From: Pseudomonas californiensis
GTDB taxonomy: Bacteria; Pseudomonadota; Gammaproteobacteria; Pseudomonadales; Pseudomonadaceae
Length of the DNA stretch: 64,000 nucleotides
NCBI RefSeq assembly: GCF_021147775.1
Contig: NZ_JAGTPK010000004.1
Coordinates: 62,001 to 126,000, forward strand
Direction: 5' to 3'
The position numbers and the translations under genes are program-made. The notes beneath the pieces were generated by a model. The model had not been told where the DNA came from and searched no databases. It worked only from the letters and a program-made list of their open reading frames with translations. Each line of letters starts with the position of its first letter. Within the stretch, counting starts at the first letter, position 1. This document shows, one piece after another, positions 1 through 8,753 of the stretch.

Positions 1-57
1 GACGTCGTATCCGGACAGGATGATGTAGACGATCTGCTATCGAGCCTCGGCTTCTAG
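1..57 (+). CDS. cheZ: CheZ phosphatase, C-terminal end (partial)
   Basis: Only the last 18 codons are in the window; they read in frame to a TAG stop at 55-57. The peptide ends in DDVDDLLSSLGF, which is the conserved amphipathic tail by which CheZ phosphatases bind CheY-P. The position directly upstream of cheA with a 31-base gap fits the Pseudomonas cheY-cheZ-cheA order. CheZ removes phosphate from CheY-P and ends the motor signal. The start and catalytic helix lie outside the window. Confidence 0.85.
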   Translation, partial: DVVSGQDDVDDLLSSLGF

Positions 58-88
58 GTCTGTTGACGATAATTTTAGGGAGCACCCC

Positions 89-2332
89 ATGAGCTTCGGC
101 GCCGATGAAGAGATCCTTCAGGATTTTCTGGTAGAGGCCGGCGAGATTCTGGAGCAGTTGTCAGAACAATTGGTCGAGCTGGAAAGCCGACCGGATGATG
201 CTGATCTGCTCAATGCAATTTTTCGCGGTTTTCACACTGTTAAAGGGGGCGCCGGCTTCCTCCAGCTCCACGAGCTGGTGGAGTGCTGCCACATCGCCGA
301 AAACGTGTTCGACATTCTTCGCAAGGGTGAGCGGCGCGTTGATTCCGAACTCATGGACGTGGTTCTTGAAGCACTGGACACGGTCAACAGCATGTTTGGC
401 CAGGTTCGTGAGCGTACGGATGTGACCGCAGCGACCCCAGAGCTTCTGGCCGCGCTGTCGCGTCTGGCCGAGCCTCAGTCTGCCGACGAGGTCGTTGCGG
501 CCGAGCCGGAACCTGAACCTGTCGTAGAGGCGGTGGCCGAAGCCGTCCAACCTGCTGCGGCCAGCGACGACATCACTGACGATGAATTCGAACAATTGCT
601 CGACTCGCTGCATGGCAGCAAGCCTGTTGCAGCGGTCAGTGCGCCTGCACCGGCGGCCCAAGCGCCTGCCAGCGATGAAATCACCGATCAGGAATTTGAG
701 TCCCTGCTCGATCAGTTGCATGGCAAGGGCAAGTTCGCGGCTGACGCTGCGGTCGCCCCGGCACCGTCCCCTGCTGCCCGAGCAGGCACAGCTGCACCTG
801 CGAGCGACGAGATTACCGACGACGAATTCGAGGCGCTTCTTGATCAGTTGCATGGCAAGGGCTCCTTCGACGGTGCCGTAGTCGCGCCAGTCGCTGCAGA
901 GGCCGTCGCTGCCAAAGCTCCGGTCGCTGCTGTGGCGTCTGACGAGATCACCGATCACGAATTTGAAAACCTGCTGGATGAGTTGCACGGCAAAGGCAAA
1001 TTCGAGCCTCAGGCGGTAGTGGCCAAGGCGCCAGCGCCTGCTGCTGCGCCAGCGCCCGTCGCCAAGCCTGCACCTGCTGCCAAGGCCGAAGCTGCACCCG
1101 CCAAGGCTGCAGCGGCACCGGCCCGCGCTCCTGCGCCAAGCGAAAAGCCCGCAGCTTCGGAAGCGGAAACCACGGTACGGGTCGACACTGCGCGTCTTGA
1201 CGAGATCATGAACATGGTCGGCGAGTTGGTGCTGGTGCGTAATCGTCTGGTGCGCCTGGGCCTCAACAGTGGCGACGAAGCCATGTCCAAGGCGGTTTCC
1301 AACCTTGATGTGGTGACAGCCGATCTGCAGACTGCGGTGATGAAAACCCGCATGCAGCCGATCAAGAAAGTCTTCGGTCGCTTCCCGCGTCTGGTTCGTG
1401 ACCTGGCGCGTCAGCTCAAGAAAGAGATCAATCTGGAACTGGTCGGTGAAGAAACCGACCTGGACAAGAACCTCGTCGAGGCGCTTGCCGACCCGCTGGT
1501 CCACTTGGTGCGCAACGCGGTAGACCACGGTATCGAGACACCGGAAGAGCGCGAAGCCACGGGCAAGTCCCGCGGTGGCCGCGTGATTCTCTCGGCCGAA
1601 CAGGAAGGCGACCATATCCTGCTGTCGATTTCCGATGACGGCAAAGGCATGGACCCCAATGTCCTGCGTTCGATTGCGGTCAAGCGCGGGGTGATGGACA
1701 AGGATGCTGCCGATCGCCTCAGCGATACCGACTGCTACAACCTGATCTTTGCACCGGGTTTCTCGACCAAGACCGAGATTTCCGACGTCTCCGGCCGCGG
1801 TGTGGGCATGGACGTGGTAAAGACCAAGATCTCCCAGCTCAATGGTTCGATCAATATCTACTCGACCAAGGGCCAGGGTTCGAAGATCGTCATCAAGGTC
1901 CCGTTGACCCTGGCGATCATGCCGACCCTGATGGTGATGCTGGGCAACCAGGCGTTTGCGTTCCCTCTGGTCAACGTCAACGAAATCTTCCACCTGAACC
2001 TTTCAACCACCAACGTCGTTGATGGCCAGGAAGTGGTGATCGTACGTGACAAGGCGCTGCCGCTGTTTTACCTCAAGCGTTGGCTGATCAGTTCTGCCGC
2101 GCACGAAGAACAGCGTGAAGGGCATGTCGTGATCCTTACTGTCGGCACCCAGCGGATCGGCTTCGTCGTCGACCAGTTGGTGGGTCAGGAAGAGGTGGTG
2201 ATCAAACCGCTGGGCAAGATGTTGCAGGGTACGCCGGGTATGTCGGGCGCCACCATTACCGGTGACGGTCGTATTGCCTTGATTCTCGATGTACCGAGCA
2301 TGCTCAAGCGTTACGCCGCCCGGCGTATTTGA
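89..2332 (+). CDS. cheA: Chemotaxis histidine kinase CheA
   Basis: This 747-residue protein is the kinase of the flagellar chemotaxis complex; it autophosphorylates and passes phosphate to CheY and CheB. The N-terminal HPt domain carries the phospho-acceptor His49 in FHTVKGGAGF. Residues about 370-570 hold the dimerisation and ATPase domains with the N-box HLVRNAVDHG and the glycine boxes DDGKGMD and GRGVGMD. The last ~130 residues form the CheW-like regulatory domain. Between HPt and dimerisation domains lies a long Ala/Pro-rich linker with four copies of a motif of the type DEITDDEFEALLDQLHG, starting near residues 160, 196, 240 and 285. I see no classical P2 domain there. A GGGAGC-like ribosome site precedes the ATG at 89. 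Confidence 0.97.
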   Translation: MSFGADEEILQDFLVEAGEILEQLSEQLVELESRPDDADLLNAIFRGFHTVKGGAGFLQLHELVECCHIAENVFDILRKGERRVDSELMDVVLEALDTVNSMFGQVRERTDVTAATPELLAALSRLAEPQSADEVVAAEPEPEPVVEAVAEAVQPAAASDDITDDEFEQLLDSLHGSKPVAAVSAPAPAAQAPASDEITDQEFESLLDQLHGKGKFAADAAVAPAPSPAARAGTAAPASDEITDDEFEALLDQLHGKGSFDGAVVAPVAAEAVAAKAPVAAVASDEITDHEFENLLDELHGKGKFEPQAVVAKAPAPAAAPAPVAKPAPAAKAEAAPAKAAAAPARAPAPSEKPAASEAETTVRVDTARLDEIMNMVGELVLVRNRLVRLGLNSGDEAMSKAVSNLDVVTADLQTAVMKTRMQPIKKVFGRFPRLVRDLARQLKKEINLELVGEETDLDKNLVEALADPLVHLVRNAVDHGIETPEEREATGKSRGGRVILSAEQEGDHILLSISDDGKGMDPNVLRSIAVKRGVMDKDAADRLSDTDCYNLIFAPGFSTKTEISDVSGRGVGMDVVKTKISQLNGSINIYSTKGQGSKIVIKVPLTLAIMPTLMVMLGNQAFAFPLVNVNEIFHLNLSTTNVVDGQEVVIVRDKALPLFYLKRWLISSAAHEEQREGHVVILTVGTQRIGFVVDQLVGQEEVVIKPLGKMLQGTPGMSGATITGDGRIALILDVPSMLKRYAARRI
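566..991 (+). repeat. Four in-frame repeats in the CheA linker
   Basis: Four copies of a ~17-codon motif start at 566, 674, 806 and 941. They read D-D/E-I-T-D-x-E-F-E-x-L-L-D-x-L-H-G, often followed by KGKF. Acidic and leucine positions are invariant while the Ala/Pro spacers between them vary. The motif resembles the acidic Leu-rich CheY-binding tail of CheZ seen at 1-57. A role as docking sites for response regulators is inference. Confidence 0.85.
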
Positions 2333-2384
2333 TTCTGGGGTTGCGGGCAGTCTCTGACTGCCTGCGGCGCCTATTGGAGTGTTT

Positions 2385-3563
2385 ATGGCAGTCAAGGTCC
2401 TGGTGGTGGATGATTCCGGTTTCTTCCGCCGCCGTGTTACGGAAATCCTTTCTTCGGACCCCAACATTGAGGTCGTCGGCACTGCAACCAATGGCAAGGA
2501 AGCGATTGAACAGGCACTGGCGCTCAAGCCTGATGTGATCACCATGGACTACGAGATGCCGATGATGGATGGCATCACAGCCGTCCGCCATATCATGCAA
2601 CGCATCCCCACTCCGGTACTGATGTTCTCGTCGCTCACCCATGAAGGCGCACGCGTCACACTGGATGCGCTGGACGCCGGTGCAGTCGATTTTCTGCCCA
2701 AGAACTTTGAAGATATCTCGCGCAACCCGCAGAAGGTCAAGCAACTGCTGTGCGAGAAGATCAACAGCATTTCGCGCAGTAACCGCCGCGTCAGCAGTTT
2801 TGGCGCCGCGCCCGCGCATGCTCCGTTACATGCCCCTGCGGTAACGCCAGGCGCGCCGCCGCTGTCCAGCCGCGCACCTGCACCGGCTGCACCTGCACGA
2901 GCGCCATTGCCGACGCGCACTGCTGCGCCCGTTGCGCCTGCCACTCACTCACACGCTCATGCTCCGGCACATCCGACGACGTCTGGCACGCCCAAGCGCA
3001 AAGCCTACAAGCTGGTTGCAATTGGTACTTCCACGGGCGGTCCGGTTGCCTTGCAGCGTGTATTGACCCAACTGCCCGCCAGTTTCCCTGCACCGCTGGT
3101 GCTGATCCAGCACATGCCTGCCGCGTTTACCAAGGCCTTCGCCGAGCGTCTCGACAAGCTGTGCAAGATCAGCGTCAAGGAAGCCGAAGACGGCGATGTG
3201 TTGCGTCCAGGGCTGGCCTTGCTGGCGCCTGGCGGCAAACAGATGATGGTCGACAGCCGTGGCACGGTGAAGATTCTGCCGGGTGACGAGCGCCTCAACT
3301 ACAAGCCGTGCGTGGACATTACTTTCGGCTCGGCGGCCAAGTCGTACGGCGACAAAGTGCTGTCCGTCGTGCTGACCGGTATGGGGGCTGACGGCCGTGA
3401 AGGTGCTCGTCTGCTCAAGCAGGTCGGCAGTACGGTATGGGCGCAGGACGAAGCGAGCTGCGTGATCTACGGCATGCCGATGGCAATCGTCAAGGCGGAG
3501 CTCGCCGATGCGATCTACAGCCTGGATGACATTGGCCGGCATCTGGTCGAGGCGTGTATCTGA
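2385..3563 (+). CDS. cheB: Chemotaxis response regulator methylesterase/deamidase CheB
   Basis: CheB removes methyl groups from chemoreceptor glutamates and deamidates glutamines during adaptation. The N-terminal receiver domain has the acidic pair D9/D10 and the phospho-acceptor D55 in [13 protein letters not shown] Pro/Ala/His-rich linker spans about residues 135-205. The C-terminal esterase domain shows GTSTGGP (catalytic Ser near 216), QHMP and GMGADG, which supply the Ser-His-Asp triad. I chose ATG 2385 because GGAG sits at 2376-2379; an in-frame GTG at 2379 overlaps that site. The gene follows cheA by about 50 bases and its stop overlaps the next gene by one base. Confidence 0.96.
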   Translation: MAVKVLVVDDSGFFRRRVTEILSSDPNIEVVGTATNGKEAIEQALALKPDVITMDYEMPMMDGITAVRHIMQRIPTPVLMFSSLTHEGARVTLDALDAGAVDFLPKNFEDISRNPQKVKQLLCEKINSISRSNRRVSSFGAAPAHAPLHAPAVTPGAPPLSSRAPAPAAPARAPLPTRTAAPVAPATHSHAHAPAHPTTSGTPKRKAYKLVAIGTSTGGPVALQRVLTQLPASFPAPLVLIQHMPAAFTKAFAERLDKLCKISVKEAEDGDVLRPGLALLAPGGKQMMVDSRGTVKILPGDERLNYKPCVDITFGSAAKSYGDKVLSVVLTGMGADGREGARLLKQVGSTVWAQDEASCVIYGMPMAIVKAELADAIYSLDDIGRHLVEACI

Positions 3564-4303
3564 TGGATGTACTGAGTCTTATCGGTCTTATCCTGGCGTT
3601 TGTCGCGATCATCGGCGGTAACTTTCTCGAAGGCGGTCACCTCAGCGCGCTGCTCAATGGTCCGGCCGCACTGATTGTGCTGGGCGGTACATTGGGCGCT
3701 TCGTTGTTGCAATCACCAATGAGTGCGTTCATGCGCGCCATGAAAATCATCCGCTGGATTCTTTTTCCGCCGCGCATCGATCTGCCGGGCGGCGTTGATC
3801 GGGTGATCGGCTGGAGTATGACGGCTCGCAAGGAAGGCCTGCTGGGTCTTGAGTCCGTCGCGGACGCCGAGCCTGACAGCTACGCCCGCAAGGGCTTGCA
3901 GTTGCTGGTTGACGGCGCTGAGCCAGAAGCGATTCGCAGTATTCTTGAGGTGGATTTCATTACTCAGGAAACCCGTGATATTCAGGCCGCCAAGGTGTTC
4001 GAAAGCATGGGCGGCTACGCGCCGACCGTGGGCATCATCGGCGCTGTGATGGGCTTGATTCATGTGATGGGCAATCTGGCCGATCCGAGCCAGTTGGGCA
4101 GCGGTATTGCCGTGGCGTTCGTCGCGACCATTTACGGTGTCGCGACGGCCAACCTGATCCTGCTGCCGGTTGCCAACAAGCTCAAGGCAATTGCCCATCG
4201 TCAGTCGCGCTATCGCGAAATGCTGCTCGAAGGCCTGCTGTCGATTGCCGAAGGTGAAAATCCGCGCTCCATCGAACTCAAGCTGCAAGGCTTCATGGAG
4301 TAA
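3563..4303 (+). CDS. motC: Flagellar motor stator protein MotC (MotA family)
   Basis: This 246-residue membrane protein is a MotA-type stator subunit, which with MotD forms an ion channel that drives the flagellar rotor. It starts with [25 protein letters not shown], typical of MotA/PomA proteins, and has four membrane segments, two near the N terminus and two around residues 145-200 (YAPTVGIIGAVMGLIHVM and ATIYGVATANLILLP). The ATG shares its A with the TGA of cheB, so translation is probably coupled. Pseudomonas usually carries two stator sets, MotAB and MotCD; the link to cheAB identifies this one as MotCD. Confidence 0.93.
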   Translation: MDVLSLIGLILAFVAIIGGNFLEGGHLSALLNGPAALIVLGGTLGASLLQSPMSAFMRAMKIIRWILFPPRIDLPGGVDRVIGWSMTARKEGLLGLESVADAEPDSYARKGLQLLVDGAEPEAIRSILEVDFITQETRDIQAAKVFESMGGYAPTVGIIGAVMGLIHVMGNLADPSQLGSGIAVAFVATIYGVATANLILLPVANKLKAIAHRQSRYREMLLEGLLSIAEGENPRSIELKLQGFME

Positions 4304-4309
4304 CAGGAC

Positions 4310-5197
4310 ATGGCCCGACGTCGTCCGCCCGAAGATCACGAAAATCATGAACGCTGGCTGGTGTCCTACGCCGACTTCATCACCCTGCTGTTCGCGTTCT
4401 TCGTGGTCATGTATTCGATTTCGTCGGTCAACGAAGGCAAGTACAAAATCCTTTCCCAGGCATTGGTAGGCGTGTTCAACGACGCTGAGCGCACCATGAA
4501 GCCGATCCCCATCGGTGAGCAGCGCCCGGTGTCGGTAAAACCTGCCGAGCCGTTGCTCAAGGAAAGCGAGCAGACGGACGCGGGCATTGGCCAGGCTTCC
4601 GACGACCCTCTGAAGACCATCGCTCAGGATGTGCGCGATGCGTTCGGTGACCTGATCAAGTCGGACCAGATGACTGTTCGCGGCAATGAGCTCTGGATCG
4701 AGATCGAACTCAATTCCAGCATGTTGTTCGGCAGCGGTGACGCGATGCCCAGCGACAAGGCATTCACCATCATCGAGAAGGTCGCGGGCATCGTCAAACG
4801 CTTCGACAACCCTATTCATGTGGAAGGCTTCACTGACGACCAGCCGATAAGCACCTCGCAGTTCCCGACCAACTGGGAACTGTCATCGGCGCGTTCGGCC
4901 AGTATCGTGCGCATGCTGGCCATTGACGGCGTCAACCCGGCCCGTCTGGCATCCGTAGGCTATGGCGAATTCCAGCCAATTGCGCCTAACACTTCTGTCA
5001 CCGGGCGCGCCAAAAACCGCCGCGTGGTGCTGGTGATTTCGCGCAATCTGGATGTGCGGCGCAGTCTGACCAGTACCGGCACGGCCAATACGCAACCTGA
5101 CGCTGCATTGAAGCGTGCTGGCACACAAACTGCACCGGTGCCAGCAAAGCCGCCGGTACGTGCGAACGCCGTCAATTCTCCGTCACCAGCTCCCTAG
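4310..5197 (+). CDS. motD: Flagellar motor stator protein MotD (MotB family)
   Basis: This 295-residue protein is the peptidoglycan-anchored partner of MotC. It has a short cytoplasmic N terminus, one membrane helix at about residues 20-40 (WLVSYADFITLLFAFFVVMYS, with the proton-binding Asp in YADF), and a periplasmic OmpA-like domain at about 150-245 containing VEGFTDDQP and a closing GRAKNRRVVLVI. The first ~12 residues are basic and proline-rich, as in MotB. The last ~45 residues are a Thr/Ala/Pro-rich tail with no recognisable fold. It lies six bases downstream of motC. Confidence 0.93.
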   Translation: MARRRPPEDHENHERWLVSYADFITLLFAFFVVMYSISSVNEGKYKILSQALVGVFNDAERTMKPIPIGEQRPVSVKPAEPLLKESEQTDAGIGQASDDPLKTIAQDVRDAFGDLIKSDQMTVRGNELWIEIELNSSMLFGSGDAMPSDKAFTIIEKVAGIVKRFDNPIHVEGFTDDQPISTSQFPTNWELSSARSASIVRMLAIDGVNPARLASVGYGEFQPIAPNTSVTGRAKNRRVVLVISRNLDVRRSLTSTGTANTQPDAALKRAGTQTAPVPAKPPVRANAVNSPSPAP

Positions 5198-5250
5198 TTA
5201 TCGTCAGTCATCGTCGGTATGGCCACTGCTGTTCTGAAGGAAAAAGATCA

Positions 5251-6039
5251 ATGAGAGTCTGGGCAGTAGCCAATCAGAAAGGTGGAGTCGGAAAGACCAC
5301 CACGACCATTGCCCTGGCCGGATTACTGGCAGATGCGGGCAAGCGCGTGGTGGTGGTCGATCTGGACCCGCATGGCTCGATGACCAGCTATTTCGGGCAC
5401 AATCCTGACGAGCTCGAACACAGTGCGTACGATCTTTTCCTGCACAAGGGCGTCGTCCCGGATGGGTTGCCCGGCCAATTGTTATTACCGACCAGTGACC
5501 AGCGTATCTCCTTGATCCCGTCCAGTACTGCGCTTGCGACCCTGGAGCGTCAGTCGCCGGGACAGAGCGGCCTGGGGCTTGTGATTGCCAAGAGTCTTGC
5601 TCAATTGTGGCAGGATTTTGACTATGCCTTGATCGACAGCCCGCCGTTGCTGGGGGTGTTGATGGTCAACGCGCTGGCGGCCAGCCAGCAGCTGGCGATC
5701 CCGGTACAAACCGAGTTTCTCGCTGTGAAAGGTCTTGAGCGCATGGTCAATACTCTCGCCATGATCAACCGCTCACGCAAGGTGCCGTTGCCGTACACCA
5801 TCGTACCGACGCTGTTCGACCGCCGCACGCAAGCCTCGATGGGCACCTTGAAACTGTTGCGTGACAGCTTCCCTGAGCATGTCTGGCAAGCCTACGTGCC
5901 AGTCGACACGCGTTTGCGTGACGCCAGCCGTGCGGGTCTGACGCCGTCGCAGAACGATGGCAAGAGCCGCGGTGTCATAGCGTACCGGGCATTGCTCAAA
6001 CACATGCTCGCTGAGCAACTCAATACTCAGGTGGCCTGA
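5251..6039 (+). CDS. ParA-family ATPase of the chemotaxis cluster (ParC-like)
   Basis: This 262-residue protein is a MinD/ParA-type ATPase. It has the deviant Walker A motif KGGVGKTTTT at residues 10-19, VVVVDLDPHGS as Walker A'/switch I, and the Walker B segment YALIDSPPLLG. In polar-flagellated gammaproteobacteria the ParA homologue located between motor genes and cheW (called ParC in Vibrio) keeps chemotaxis arrays at the cell pole and ensures their inheritance. That role here follows from position and family and was not tested. A weak AAGGAAAAAG site precedes the ATG. The start in the window is unambiguous because the Walker A lies at the usual distance. Confidence 0.9.
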   Translation: MRVWAVANQKGGVGKTTTTIALAGLLADAGKRVVVVDLDPHGSMTSYFGHNPDELEHSAYDLFLHKGVVPDGLPGQLLLPTSDQRISLIPSSTALATLERQSPGQSGLGLVIAKSLAQLWQDFDYALIDSPPLLGVLMVNALAASQQLAIPVQTEFLAVKGLERMVNTLAMINRSRKVPLPYTIVPTLFDRRTQASMGTLKLLRDSFPEHVWQAYVPVDTRLRDASRAGLTPSQNDGKSRGVIAYRALLKHMLAEQLNTQVA

Positions 6040-6141
6040 CGTGCGCCGTTATTCTTTCTGTGCATTCAGCTCAAGTGATGCCTCAATGCGGCCGATAACT
6101 CTATCAGGCTGCACACGCTCCATTTTTTGTTGGGCCCCGGT

Positions 6142-7071
6142 ATGAACCGCCCTTTAGAAGTTGCTACACGACCCAAGCTGGCCTTGCAGTCTTATCTGGA
6201 TGCGTTGCTTCAGGACGCCACCGAAGAACTGCAGGAGCCTTCCAGCAGCATTGATGAGTTTCAGGCGGCTGTGCTTGAAGAGCAGGCTTTTGACGCACGC
6301 AGGCAGGCGCAGATCAAGCCGGTGGCAGTGGCGGTTGCAGCACCCGCTGCGGTAGCGGTGCCGGTCAGACAGGCCGCGCCGGTAGCGGTCGCCGTTCCCG
6401 TTGCAGTACCGGTGATGACGCCGGTCATGATGCCGATGCCGATGGCCGACGTAGCGCCGGTGATTGTGGCCGAGTTACCGCAGGTTGAAGTGCCGCAGGT
6501 TGATGTGGTTGTAGCGACGCAGGAGCTGGTCGAGCCGGTCGCCGAGTTGAGCACGATGGTGACCCAGCACGGGCGCACGCCGCCGCCAACCATCGATGGT
6601 CGTCCGGCCTGGGCCGCTGAACCGTTTGAATGCCTGTTGTTCGACGTGGCAGGGCTGACGCTGGCAGTGCCGCTGGTGTGCCTGGGATCGATTTATCCGC
6701 TGGCGGGGCAGGAGCTGACGCCGCTGTTCGGTCAGCCGGACTGGTTTCTCGGGATTCTGCCGTGCCAGGCAGGCAACCTGAAAGTGTTGGATACGGCGCG
6801 CTGGATTATGCCTGATCGCTACCGCGACGATTTTCGCCAGGGATTGCAGTATGTGATCTCGGTACAAGGATATGAATGGGGGCTGGCGGTGCATCAGGTC
6901 AGCCGCTCGCTGCGCCTTGATCCCAACGAGATCAAATGGCGCGCACAGCGAGGTCAGCGTCCATGGCTGGCGGGTACGGTGATCGAACATATGTGTGCGT
7001 TGCTGGACGTTGCAGAGTTGGCCGAGCTGATAGCCAGTGGTGCGGTCAAGCAGTTGAACAAGTCTAAATAA
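6142..7071 (+). CDS. CheW-domain protein, ParP-like
   Basis: This 309-residue protein has a C-terminal CheW-like domain (about residues 155-295, starting FECLLFDVAGLTLAVPL) and an N-terminal ~150 residues rich in Ala, Val, Pro and Met with repeated VAV and PV pairs. In Vibrio the equivalent gene between parC and cheW encodes ParP, which ties the ParA ATPase and CheA to the polar array. The neighbourhood here is the same, so I infer an adaptor role. I prefer the ATG at 6142 over a TTG at 6127. The low-complexity segment is probably a flexible linker. Confidence 0.85.
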   Translation: MNRPLEVATRPKLALQSYLDALLQDATEELQEPSSSIDEFQAAVLEEQAFDARRQAQIKPVAVAVAAPAAVAVPVRQAAPVAVAVPVAVPVMTPVMMPMPMADVAPVIVAELPQVEVPQVDVVVATQELVEPVAELSTMVTQHGRTPPPTIDGRPAWAAEPFECLLFDVAGLTLAVPLVCLGSIYPLAGQELTPLFGQPDWFLGILPCQAGNLKVLDTARWIMPDRYRDDFRQGLQYVISVQGYEWGLAVHQVSRSLRLDPNEIKWRAQRGQRPWLAGTVIEHMCALLDVAELAELIASGAVKQLNKSK

Positions 7072-7128
7072 TCATGAGTGGGCGCCGGTTGCGTCGCTCG
7101 AAGAGTACACACGTGAGGGGTTTGGGGT

Positions 7129-7608
7129 ATGAATAAGTCGTCTGCGCAAGGTTCTGAAGATCCAATCCTGCAATGGGTTACGTTCCGTCTGGACAACGAG
7201 TCCTACGGCATCAACGTGATGCAGGTTCAGGAAGTGCTGCGTTACACCGAAATTGCCCCGGTGCCGGGCGCTCCGAGCTATGTGCTGGGTATCATCAACC
7301 TGCGCGGTAACGTTGTGACCGTGATCGACACCCGTCAGCGCTTCGGCCTGGCACCGGTTGAAGTCAGCGACAACACGCGTATCGTGATCATCGAAGCTGA
7401 CAAGCAAGTGGTCGGTATTCTGGTCGACAGCGTGGCTGAAGTGGTTTACTTGCGTCAGTCAGAAGTCGAAACTGCACCTAACGTCGGTAACGACGAGTCC
7501 GCCAAGTTCATTCAAGGCGTGTGCAACAAGAACGGTGAGCTGTTGATTCTGGTTGAACTGGACAAAATGATGTCCGAAGAAGAATGGTCCGATCTGGAGA
7601 ACATCTGA
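7129..7608 (+). CDS. cheW: Chemotaxis coupling protein CheW
   Basis: CheW couples chemoreceptors to CheA. The 159-residue protein is a single CheW domain: WVTFRLDNESYGINVMQVQEVLRY at residues 17-40, then VPGAPSYVLGIINLRGNVVTVIDTR, the receptor/CheA-contact core of the family, and a VDSVAEVV segment. A GAGGGG-type ribosome site lies upstream of the ATG. Length and sequence are typical for the gene, and it sits at the end of the che/mot cluster. Confidence 0.95.
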   Translation: MNKSSAQGSEDPILQWVTFRLDNESYGINVMQVQEVLRYTEIAPVPGAPSYVLGIINLRGNVVTVIDTRQRFGLAPVEVSDNTRIVIIEADKQVVGILVDSVAEVVYLRQSEVETAPNVGNDESAKFIQGVCNKNGELLILVELDKMMSEEEWSDLENI

Positions 7609-8010
7609 TTGATTCTTGAGGTAGCTGTCGTCTTTCTGGGTATCCTTTGGGTGATCACTCTGGGGATGTTCCTGGCCCATACCAGGCGTCAGCGCAAGCT
7701 TGATGCCGAGCGTGACGAGGCGGCTGCCTTGCGGGATCTGCGGATCAAAGAGTTGGCCCGCCGCGTGGAGAATTTTCAGAGCGGCACAGTGCGTATGGGC
7801 GAGGACTTGCATGAACTGCGTGCAGTCGTCGCCCCGTTACCGGACAAGCTCACGGCGTTGGAACAGCGCGATCCCTCCACGCTGTCTTTCGCCCAGGCCG
7901 CACGCCTTGTCGGCATGGGTGCCAGCGTCGATGAGCTGACTCAGTCCTGCGGACTGACTCAGGCCGAAGCGCAGCTGATGAGCAAATTGCACGGCCACAC
8001 GGCCGGTTGA
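7609..8010 (+). CDS. DUF2802 membrane protein downstream of cheW
   Basis: This 133-residue protein has one N-terminal membrane helix (ILEVAVVFLGILWVITLGMFL), a charged, probably coiled-coil stretch at about 25-85, and a C-terminal ~45 residues (SFAQAARLVGMGASVDELTQSCGLTQAEAQLMSKLHG) that look like the helix-turn-helix end of DUF2802. Homologues sit directly after cheW in many pseudomonads; the function is unknown. The most likely start is a TTG immediately after the cheW stop, which would need translational coupling. No later ATG keeps the membrane helix. Confidence 0.75.
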   Translation: MILEVAVVFLGILWVITLGMFLAHTRRQRKLDAERDEAAALRDLRIKELARRVENFQSGTVRMGEDLHELRAVVAPLPDKLTALEQRDPSTLSFAQAARLVGMGASVDELTQSCGLTQAEAQLMSKLHGHTAG

Positions 8011-8022
8011 TCTGCCAGACAG

Positions 8023-8043
8023 CCTGATCAGTGCTTGATCAGG
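8023..8043 (+). terminator. Hairpin downstream of the cheW operon
   Basis: CCTGATCA at 8023-8030 and TGATCAGG at 8036-8043 form a perfect 8-bp stem with a 5-base loop, followed by CCGTTTCTCC. It lies 13 bases after the DUF2802 stop. The U tract is poor, so termination is likely but not certain. Confidence 0.55.
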
Positions 8044-8141
8044 CCGTTTCTCCAGTGCGCGCTAACTGCCTGCCGATACCTTCTCCCTGTCTCCCTGTCT
8101 CCCTGTCATTCCCGCACGGCTCGCCGCAGGCTTTTTACATC

Positions 8142-8690
8142 TTACTGTTCGTCCAGCGCAAACTCGGTCAAGCAGAGCGTCGGGATGCCGATAGCGCGCA
8201 AACGCTTCGAGCCGCCCAGTTCGGGCAAGTCGATGATTGCCGCTGCTTCATACACCTGCGCCCCCATGCGACGAATCAGATTGGCTGCCGCGATCAGCGT
8301 GCCGCCGGTTGCGATCAGGTCATCGAACATCACCACCGAGTCGCCATCGCACAGGCTGTCGGCATGCACCTCCAGATACGCTTCGCCGTACTCGGTCTGA
8401 TATCCCTCTGCCAATACATCGGCGGGGAGCTTGCCTTGTTTGCGAAACAATACCAGCGGCTTGTTCAACTGATACGCCACGATCGAACCAATCAGAAAAC
8501 CGCGCGCATCCATAACGCCAATGTGGCTGAAGTCGGCCTCGATGTAGCGCTGCACAAAGCTGTCTATCACCTGACGAGTGGCCTTGGGCGACTGGAAAAG
8601 CGGAGTGATGTCGCGGAACACGACGCCCGGCTTTGGGAAGTCCACAACAGGACGTATCAAGGATTTGAAGCTGAATTCATCGACAATCAT
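8142..8690 (-). CDS. apt: Adenine phosphoribosyltransferase
   Basis: Apt salvages adenine by joining it to PRPP to give AMP. The 182-residue protein begins [31 protein letters not shown], characteristic of the family, and has the PRPP-binding motif [14 protein letters not shown] at about residues 122-135. I chose the ATG at 8690 because family members start here; an upstream in-frame start would add 20 unrelated residues. It lies 63 bases downstream of anr on the same strand, which is a conserved pair in Pseudomonas. Confidence 0.95.
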   Translation of the reverse strand: MIVDEFSFKSLIRPVVDFPKPGVVFRDITPLFQSPKATRQVIDSFVQRYIEADFSHIGVMDARGFLIGSIVAYQLNKPLVLFRKQGKLPADVLAEGYQTEYGEAYLEVHADSLCDGDSVVMFDDLIATGGTLIAAANLIRRMGAQVYEAAAIIDLPELGGSKRLRAIGIPTLCLTEFALDEQ

Positions 8691-8753
8691 CAGAGGTGAT
8701 CCGGGAGCAGAGTTGGCCGACAGTTTAAGCCGACCTGCCCCGAATCGCACGCC

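Noticed and set aside
566-991. Evenly spaced repeats at 566, 674, 806 and 941 as a possible CRISPR-like array
   Set aside because: They are in the reading frame of cheA, differ at many third positions and code for a conserved peptide motif.
161-1993. Long open frame of 610 codons on the minus strand opposite cheA
   Set aside because: It lies wholly antisense to a certain cheA gene, has an Arg/Gly/His/Gln-skewed composition and no family resemblance; it is a by-product of GC-rich codon use.
8083-8106. Three tandem copies of CTCCCTGT
   Set aside because: Too few and too short for a CRISPR or VNTR locus; probably replication slippage in non-coding DNA behind the DUF2802 gene.
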